5,211 bases of DNA, from positions 1 through 5,211 of the forward strand of contig JBAYGX010000108.1 of NCBI GenBank assembly GCA_041666465.1. Direction: 5' to 3'. Below, in pieces: positions 1 through 4,227 of this stretch; the first letter of the stretch is position 1, and every line of letters begins with the position of its first letter. This stretch comes from XYC2-FULL-41-22 sp041666465 (GTDB taxonomy: Bacteria; Patescibacteriota; Gracilibacteria; UBA1369; UBA12470). The notes beneath the pieces were generated by a model. The model saw only the letters and a list, made by a program, of their open reading frames with translations, had not been told where the DNA came from and searched no databases. Made by a program: the position numbers and the translations under genes.

Positions 1-75
1 CGCATATATCACAATTGTTCCTGCAAACAAACCCCATAAAATCCAAATTAAAAATAAAGCGCAGAGAATTGCGTA
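1..75 (-). other. Hydrophobic open frame at window edge, possible start of a membrane protein
   Basis: Read on the minus strand from 75 downward, one frame stays open to the window edge and gives a strongly hydrophobic run (FLIWILWGLFAGTIVIYA follows a few residues in), which looks like a membrane helix. An in-frame TAA at 87-85 bounds it upstream. No ATG lies in this frame, only TTG, GTG or ATT codons, so a start cannot be assigned. Two plus-strand frames are also open for part of this stretch. It may be the beginning of a membrane protein following the methyltransferase, or non-coding AT-rich DNA that happens to read as hydrophobic. Confidence 0.2.
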
Positions 76-76
76 A

Positions 77-934
77 TTAATTTGTTAACCTAAAATGAAG
101 TACTTGGGTTGCGCCAAAATCATATTTTTTAGCCAACCTATCATACGCCGTTTTATATGGTTCGGGAACATATTTCTTATAAGCATTAGCTCCAAAAGAA
201 GATTGCGCTATACACTCAAATCCCTCGTTTTCAAAAAGGGTGAGTAATGCATTTCGAGAAAACAAATGCAAATGCTCCACCGCGAGATAATGCGCAAAAG
301 CTTCCTTCAAGAGGATTGCCAGTTCGTCAAAACGCGGCGTTTGGATAACAACATCTCCATTTTTTTTCAATAAAGATTTAATATGCTTAACAACTTCTTT
401 TGGATAAAGCACATGTTCAAGAACATCCCAAAGAGTTATTAAACTATATTTCCCATTAAGCAACTCCTTGGTATTGGTTGTACATTTATAACCTTTTTTG
501 CTGGCAATAGAAATCATGTCGGTACCAACATCAAAACCATGAAGCTTTTCTTTGGGAACACCTTCTGCCGATAAAAAATCCAAAAAAACACCATTTGCAC
601 ATCCGTAATCTAGTATGTCGCCTGATTTCATAAGCTTGCTAGGTTCGCATCCTACATCAGCCAGCGAATAAGAATATTCACGGAATACATTTAATCTGTA
701 TCCTTCGGAAAAGCGAAGCTTATGATTAACACCCGTATCCATCCCACCGGAAAGATCCATTTCTGTATAACTCGAATTGTAATAATTCATAAGTTCTTCC
801 TCTGTCGGATAAGGATCAATATGTGCGCTCTTGCAGTGTGCACATAGAACCCATGCAGACTTAAATGTTCCACGGGTTTTCTCTAAAAGAAATGTACCTT
901 TAGACCTTCCACATATACGGCATTGATTTTTCAT
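77..934 (-). CDS. SAM-dependent class I methyltransferase with N-terminal zinc-ribbon-like module
   Basis: Predicted cytosolic methyltransferase that moves a methyl group from SAM to an unidentified acceptor. Residue numbers count from the ATG at 934 (285 aa). The N-terminus has paired cysteines CRIC (C5, C8) and CAHC (C31, C34), a likely zinc knuckle. Motif I is ILDYGCANG (107-115), the acidic end of beta 2 is GFDV (133-136), and the post-motif block LWDVLEH (168-174) plus LLKKNGDVVIQTP (188-200) and HLHLFS (221-226) match the Methyltransf_23/UbiE-like type often found in surface-polysaccharide clusters. The frame stays open upstream to a TTG at 1006, adding 24 residues. The ATG is preferred because the cysteine module starts right after it and the extension crosses a palindrome and repeat. 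No clear ribosome site precedes either start. It lies 87 nt after metK on the same strand, so co-transcription with the SAM supplier is likely. The substrate is unknown. Confidence 0.86.
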   Translation of the reverse strand: MKNQCRICGRSKGTFLLEKTRGTFKSAWVLCAHCKSAHIDPYPTEEELMNYYNSSYTEMDLSGGMDTGVNHKLRFSEGYRLNVFREYSYSLADVGCEPSKLMKSGDILDYGCANGVFLDFLSAEGVPKEKLHGFDVGTDMISIASKKGYKCTTNTKELLNGKYSLITLWDVLEHVLYPKEVVKHIKSLLKKNGDVVIQTPRFDELAILLKEAFAHYLAVEHLHLFSRNALLTLFENEGFECIAQSSFGANAYKKYVPEPYKTAYDRLAKKYDFGATQVLHFRLTN

Positions 935-979
935 ATTGCGTAAATTCTTAAAAGCACGAAGAATATAACACACAGAAAC

Positions 980-997
980 ATAAGACTTAAGTCTTAT
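980..997. repeat. Perfect 18-bp palindrome between metK and the methyltransferase gene
   Basis: ATAAGACTTAAGTCTTAT is identical to its reverse complement over all 18 bases. As RNA it could fold into a 7-bp stem with a TTAA loop. It lies 24 bp beyond the metK stop codon and 45 bp before the preferred ATG of the methyltransferase. No T-run follows it on either strand, so it does not look like an ordinary intrinsic terminator. It could be a dimeric protein-binding site, an RNA processing or stability hairpin, or chance in AT-rich DNA. Confidence 0.6.
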
Positions 998-1008
998 TAT
1001 CTTCAATC

Positions 1009-1029
1009 TATAAGCTACAACCTACAAGC
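1009..1029. repeat. Degenerate 7-nt tandem repeat overlapping the metK stop codon
   Basis: Three adjacent heptamers read on the plus strand as TATAAGC, TACAACC and TACAAGC. The copies differ from each other at one to three positions. A weaker fourth unit (TTCAATC) precedes them at 1002-1008. The metK stop codon (TAG on the minus strand, 1024-1022) sits at the junction of the second and third units. It is short, and its function is unknown; it may be a remnant of a longer intergenic array. Confidence 0.55.
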
Positions 1030-2155
1030 TCCCCTTCAGCACATCCACCATATCCAAATTCTCCCATGTGAATTCCGGAAGATTTCTTCCGAAATGTCCA
1101 TAAGCGGCGGTTTTCTTGAAAATCGGGTTTCGTAATTTGTATCGCTCAATAATCCCACCCGGTGTCAGGTCGAATTTATCCCGAATTAATTGAACGATTT
1201 TCTCGTCCGAAATTCTCCCTGTTCCAAAAGTTTCAACAAAGATACTCAAAGGTTCGCGAACGCCGATAGCGTAAGAAATCTGCACCTCGCACTTATCAGC
1301 CAATCCTGCGGCGACAATGTTTTTTGCAACATGCCTGCATGCGTAGGCCGCACTTCTGTCGACTTTTGTAGGATCCTTTCCGGAGAAACAACCTCCTCCG
1401 TGTCTACCCATTCCGCCATATGTATCAACGATGATTTTTCTACCTGTTAATCCAGAGTCTCCCGGAGGCCCTCCTATGATAAACATACCTGTTGGGTTGA
1501 TATGAAAAATGGTTTTATCATCAACCAAACTTCCGCAAACTGGTTTGATGATTTGTTCAATCACATCAGCCTTAATTCGTTCATGCTTTGCTTCAGGTCC
1601 ATGTTGCGTCGAAACGACAACAGTATGAATTCTCTTCGGTTTCCCGTTTTCGTATTCGACAGTAACTTGGCTTTTCCCGTCAGGTCTTAAATAAGATAAG
1701 CCTTTCGCCTTTCTCACTTCCGCCAATTTGAGAACCAATTTGTGAGCCATCATGATAGGCATCGGCATAAGCTCCGGTGTTTCGTTTACTGCGAAACCGA
1801 ACATCATACCTTGGTCACCTGCTCCTCCCGTATCAACACCCATTGCGATATCAGGACTTTGTTCGTCTATCGCGGTGAGTACGCTGCAAGCTTTGTAGTC
1901 GAAGCCGTAAGAAGCATCATCATAGCCGATTTCCTTGATCGTTTGACGAGCTATACCAGGGATGTCAGCATAACCGTTTGTTGTAATTTCGCCGGCAAGT
2001 AATACGAGTCCTGTTGTAACAAGAACTTCGCACGCAACGCGGCTTTTTGGGTCTTGGGCGATAAGTGCGTCCAAAACCGCATCGGAAATCTGATCGGCGA
2101 CCTTATCGGGATGGCCTTCCGTAACCGATTCCGAAGTGAAGAGAGTTGTAGCCAT
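1022..2155 (-). CDS. metK: S-adenosylmethionine synthase (methionine adenosyltransferase)
   Basis: Cytosolic enzyme that makes SAM from methionine and ATP, releasing phosphate and pyrophosphate; the family works as a dimer or tetramer with Mg and K ions. The 377-aa product has the usual length. Visible signatures are GHPDK (14-18, with the catalytic His and metal-binding Asp), the ATP signature GAGDQG (111-116), GGPPGDSGLTGRK (228-240), the glycine loop HGGGCFSGKD (252-261) with its Lys, DRSAAY (266-271) and YGHFGR (352-357). All three MetK domains appear complete. A Cys occupies the loop position (256) that is Ala in many homologues. The frame stays open for 60 more codons to an ATG at 2335, but that extension translates the riboswitch and terminator, so MATTLFTSES at 2155 is the real start. 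No strong ribosome site precedes it. SAM should switch the gene off through the leader at 2183-2343. It is probably the first gene of a unit with the downstream methyltransferase. Confidence 0.97.
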   Translation of the reverse strand: MATTLFTSESVTEGHPDKVADQISDAVLDALIAQDPKSRVACEVLVTTGLVLLAGEITTNGYADIPGIARQTIKEIGYDDASYGFDYKACSVLTAIDEQSPDIAMGVDTGGAGDQGMMFGFAVNETPELMPMPIMMAHKLVLKLAEVRKAKGLSYLRPDGKSQVTVEYENGKPKRIHTVVVSTQHGPEAKHERIKADVIEQIIKPVCGSLVDDKTIFHINPTGMFIIGGPPGDSGLTGRKIIVDTYGGMGRHGGGCFSGKDPTKVDRSAAYACRHVAKNIVAAGLADKCEVQISYAIGVREPLSIFVETFGTGRISDEKIVQLIRDKFDLTPGGIIERYKLRNPIFKKTAAYGHFGRNLPEFTWENLDMVDVLKGSL

Positions 2156-2182
2156 TTTATTATGAGTTAAAAATTTTCTTTT

Positions 2183-2212
2183 AAAAAACATCTCTGTATT
2201 TGTAAGATGTCC
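2183..2212 (-). terminator. Intrinsic terminator of the metK riboswitch expression platform
   Basis: On the minus strand ACATCT (2210-2205) pairs perfectly with AGATGT (2193-2188). Two G.U pairs (2212, 2211 with 2186, 2187) can extend the stem, and a T.G pair can close the loop. Six T residues follow at 2188-2183, and metK starts 28 bases further on. The stem is AT-rich for a terminator. Its left arm overlaps the right arm of the antiterminator (2212-2206), so the two hairpins exclude each other. When SAM holds the aptamer closed this hairpin should form and stop transcription before metK. Confidence 0.8.
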
Positions 2213-2236
2213 TTTTTCGTTCGCCTTTTGGACATC
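2206..2236 (-). promoter_or_regulatory. Antiterminator hairpin of the metK leader
   Basis: GATGTCC (2236-2230) is perfectly complementary to GGACATC (2212-2206), giving a 7-bp stem around a 17-nt A-rich loop. Its left arm contains the P1 3' strand of the aptamer (GATG, 2236-2233), and its right arm contains the left side of the terminator. This is the arrangement expected of an S-box attenuator: without SAM this hairpin forms and transcription reads into metK, while with SAM P1 takes GATG and releases GGACATC to the terminator. Confidence 0.75.
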
Positions 2237-2343
2237 GTTCACATCATTTGATGTGCTCGGATTTAGCACCTTTCTTAAGCCAAGGCAGGTTTTAAGCGGT
2301 TGCTGTGGTTTCATAGGGCCGAATCCCTCCACCACTCTTGATG
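2233..2343 (-). promoter_or_regulatory. SAM-I (S-box) riboswitch aptamer controlling metK
   Basis: The minus strand carries the S-box consensus in order: ATCAAGAG at the P1/P2 junction, GGTGGAGGGA, GGCCC, ATGAAACC, GCAACC (2303-2298) and AAGGTGCTAAATCC (2272-2259). Helices can be drawn by eye. P1 is CATC/GATG (2343-2340 with 2236-2233). P2 is GTGGT/ACCAC (2335-2331 with 2309-2305) plus GGG/CCC (2327-2325 with 2318-2316), flanking kink-turn type GGA and TGAA. P3 is CTTAA/TTAAG (2296-2292 with 2278-2274). P4 is CACATC/GATGTG (2255-2250 with 2245-2240). The pseudoknot is TCGG (2322-2319) with CCGA (2260-2257). The position directly upstream of metK, the SAM synthase gene, is a standard place for this class. 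P1 is only four strict pairs, shorter than usual. SAM binding should stabilise P1 and turn the gene off. Confidence 0.95.
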
Positions 2344-2361
2344 ATTTTTGAAACTAAAAAA

Positions 2362-2389
2362 AGTTTACTCGATAATTATTTTTTTACAA
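2362..2389 (-). promoter_or_regulatory. Candidate sigma70-type promoter for metK leader
   Basis: On the minus strand TTGTAA (2389-2384) and TAAACT (2367-2362) are separated by 16 bases, a fair match to TTGACA/TATAAT at slightly short spacing. Transcription would begin near 2355, about a dozen bases before the riboswitch P1, which is where an S-box transcript should start. The surroundings are very AT-rich, so other hexamer pairs cannot be excluded. The -35 box overlaps the candidate -35 of the divergent glycosyltransferase promoter. Confidence 0.42.
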
Positions 2390-2410
2390 GCCAAAATAAG
2401 CTAATATACA
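2383..2410 (+). promoter_or_regulatory. Candidate promoter for the glycan operon
   Basis: TTTACA (2383-2388) and TATACA (2405-2410) are 16 bases apart, giving a start near 2417 and a leader of about 20 nt. A perfect TATAAT also stands at 2429-2434, only four bases before the ATG at 2439. If that were the real -10 the transcript would begin at or just inside the start codon, i.e. be leaderless, but it lacks a good -35. AT-rich DNA makes either match weak evidence. Confidence 0.3.
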
Positions 2411-2438
2411 AATCGTACTAGGTTAAAATATAATACAA

Positions 2439-3164
2439 ATGCAATTATCAATCATACTGCCGACTTTCAACGAAGAGGAACATATCGTGGATTTCGTGAA
2501 AGAAGTGATAAAAAATATACCAGGCGGGATACAATATGAAATTATAATCGTAGACGACAGTAAGGACAAAACAGGAGAAGTTTTAATAGAGCATTTCAAG
2601 AATGACGAAAATGTAAAAATCCTTTTAAGAAAAGGACGCGGATTGGCAACGGCGATTTTGCATGGGATAGAGAATGCGAATGGTGAAAAAATATTATTAA
2701 TGGATACTGATTTCAACCATGATCCGGTACATATTGGTTTAATGCTGGAGTTGGGCAGAAACTATGATGTCGTAAACGGTTCGAGATATATTTGGGGTGG
2801 AGGGATGGAAATGGCGGAAAGCAGATGGATGGGCAGTAAATTGTTTAATAAATTCGTCGGAGTTTTGTTGGGGGTGAGTACAACGGACAATACCGGTGGA
2901 TATGTCTTATTCAAAAAAAGTCTGCTGGATAAACTGCTTCTAAAAGAGATATTTAAAGGATATGGCGAATTTTGCATAAGGCTCATTTATGCATTTAGAT
3001 TAAAAAAAGCATCCCTAATAGAATTTCCTGTGATCTACGGGAGAAGAAGAAGCGGTGAAAGCAAAACCTATTTCTCGAAATATATTTTCGTTTATACTTA
3101 CGCTGCAATAAAAACATTTTTCAATGGCAGAAAACTCCTCGATAAAATTCATCCCTCAAATTGA
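2439..3164 (+). CDS. Family 2 glycosyltransferase, polyprenyl-phosphate sugar synthase (DPM1-like)
   Basis: Predicted GT-A fold enzyme that transfers a sugar from a nucleotide donor to a polyprenyl phosphate at the cytoplasmic face of the membrane. The 241-aa product starts directly with the family's first strand (SIILPTFNEEE, 4-14), which supports the ATG at 2439. Other signatures are IIVDDS (36-41), the metal-binding DTDFNHDP (89-96, DxD type), NGSRY (113-117) with the following GGG (120-122), the SxxxDNTGGY segment (147-155), EFCIR (177-181) and the C-terminal RRRSGESK (202-209), equivalent to the R..G.SK end of dolichol/polyprenol-phosphate mannose synthases. It has no C-terminal membrane helices, so it is the short catalytic type. 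The sugar and lipid are not determined. It shares 41 nt with the next gene, so the two are probably translated together. No ribosome site is evident. Confidence 0.9.
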   Translation: MQLSIILPTFNEEEHIVDFVKEVIKNIPGGIQYEIIIVDDSKDKTGEVLIEHFKNDENVKILLRKGRGLATAILHGIENANGEKILLMDTDFNHDPVHIGLMLELGRNYDVVNGSRYIWGGGMEMAESRWMGSKLFNKFVGVLLGVSTTDNTGGYVLFKKSLLDKLLLKEIFKGYGEFCIRLIYAFRLKKASLIEFPVIYGRRRSGESKTYFSKYIFVYTYAAIKTFFNGRKLLDKIHPSN

Positions 3165-4227
3165 ACCCTGGATAGACGAAGCCGAACTCCGTGAACTGGA
3201 AGAAGTTATAAAATCAACATTTATAACGGAAAACAAGAAAACGGAAGAGTTGGAAAAATTATTTTCCGAATATACCGGTGCTAAATATACGGTTGCATAT
3301 GCCAATGGCACGATGGCACTTTTTGCGGCACTTCATTCGCTTGGGATTAAAGAAGGAGATGAAGTGATAGTTCCGGATTTAACATTTGTTGCAACGGCAA
3401 ATGCGGTGATTTTGGCAGGAGCCAAACCGGTTTTTTGCGATGTGGACAAGGATTCTCTTGGGATTACGAAAGAATTTGTCGAGAAAAAACTTACGAATAA
3501 AACAAAGGCCATAATGCCGGCTCATCTTTATGGCAACGCGGTCTTAATGGGAGAAATAATGGATCTGGCAAAAGAAAAAGGTCTTTTCGTGATTGAAGAT
3601 GCCGCTCAAGGCGTAGGTGTTAAGCTAAACGGTAAGCATGTTGGGACATTTGGTGATATAGGAGTGCTTTCGTTTTATGGGAATAAGACAATCACAATGG
3701 GAGAAGGCGGATTAATAATGACGGATTCAAAAGAGTTGGCGCAAAAATGTTTTGCTTTCAAAAACCATGGTAGACCGATAAAAGGAATTTTTACACACGA
3801 AGAGATAGGTTACAACTTCAGTACTACGGATCTTAATGCGGCGATTGGTGTCGCACAGATGAAAAAACTCGCAAGAATTATCGCGCGCAAAAGAGAAATG
3901 AGAGATTTATATAAAAAGCTCATGCCAAAAGTGAAGTTTTATGAATACAAAGAAAATATTGATTGCGTGCCGTGGTTTACAAATATAAAAGTTGAAGATC
4001 CTCAAAAACTGGCTGAATATTTAAAGACAAACAGCATAGGGACAAGACGATTTTTCCCTCCGTTACATACTCAACCTTGTTATAAAAATACGGATTATTT
4101 CAGCGGTGAATATTATGGCAGTACGGATGCGTTTGAGCACGGACTTTCTCTGCCCTCCACGGTGACATTGCAAGATTCACAAATTAAGTACATTGCGGAA
4201 AAAATAAATGCTTACTTTAAAAATTAG
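3124..4227 (+). CDS. DegT/DnrJ/EryC1/StrS family PLP-dependent sugar aminotransferase
   Basis: Predicted fold-type I aminotransferase that converts a nucleotide-linked keto-sugar to an amino sugar using glutamate as usual donor. The product is 367 aa, normal for the family. Visible landmarks are FIPQIEPWID (9-18) at the N-terminus, NGTMAL (61-66) in the cofactor phosphate region, PDLTFVATANA (84-94), IEDAAQ (157-162, with Asp159 facing the pyridine nitrogen and Gln162), SFYGNK (183-188) where Lys188 is the expected Schiff-base lysine, GEGG (193-196), KNHGR (213-217), GYNF...TDLNAAIG (229-242) and LSLPS (341-345). The motif order and the RFFPPLHTQPCY segment recall GDP-perosamine synthase-like and ArnB-like members, but substrate cannot be assigned. 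The ATG at 3124 lies inside the preceding gene; it is the only ATG before the conserved block and leaves a normal N-terminus. The last 20 nt overlap the next gene. Confidence 0.93.
   Translation: MAENSSIKFIPQIEPWIDEAELRELEEVIKSTFITENKKTEELEKLFSEYTGAKYTVAYANGTMALFAALHSLGIKEGDEVIVPDLTFVATANAVILAGAKPVFCDVDKDSLGITKEFVEKKLTNKTKAIMPAHLYGNAVLMGEIMDLAKEKGLFVIEDAAQGVGVKLNGKHVGTFGDIGVLSFYGNKTITMGEGGLIMTDSKELAQKCFAFKNHGRPIKGIFTHEEIGYNFSTTDLNAAIGVAQMKKLARIIARKREMRDLYKKLMPKVKFYEYKENIDCVPWFTNIKVEDPQKLAEYLKTNSIGTRRFFPPLHTQPCYKNTDYFSGEYYGSTDAFEHGLSLPSTVTLQDSQIKYIAEKINAYFKN

Noticed and set aside
980..997. Palindrome as a rho-independent terminator after metK
   Set aside because: The stem is AT-rich and no T-run follows on either strand; left as an unexplained palindrome.
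935..1006. TTG start adding 24 residues to the methyltransferase
   Set aside because: The added part crosses the palindrome, has no link to the zinc module that begins at the ATG at 934, and no ribosome site precedes the TTG. It cannot be fully excluded.
1390..1400. Cys at MetK residue 256 in the glycine loop (HGGGCFSGKD) as a sign of altered function
   Set aside because: All catalytic and binding motifs are intact and this position tolerates small residues; there is no basis to claim a functional change.
1246..1428. Second minus-strand frame of 60 codons inside metK
   Set aside because: It is a shifted frame within conserved MetK coding sequence (ATP/metal-binding region) with no family features.
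1190..2002. Several plus-strand open frames of 60-90 codons antisense to metK
   Set aside because: They lie entirely within the conserved metK gene, have no recognisable domains and no supporting start signals; they are shadows of its codon pattern.
2233..2343. SAM-II, SAM-III or SAM-IV riboswitch alternatives
   Set aside because: The order GGAGGGA, GGCCC, ATGAAACC, GCAACC, AAGGTGCTAAATCC, a P4 hairpin closing back to P1, and a P2-loop pseudoknot are those of SAM-I.
2423..2986. Minus-strand open frames opposite the GT2 gene
   Set aside because: The plus strand encodes a full set of GT2 motifs here; the antisense products are low-complexity Ser/Phe/Pro-rich shadows, and one would cross the promoter region.
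3150..3215. TGA recoding (Gracilibacteria/SR1 code) read-through of the GT2 stop
   Set aside because: Reading past the TGA at 3162-3164 soon meets another in-frame stop and leaves no conserved sequence, and the next gene already starts upstream in another frame.
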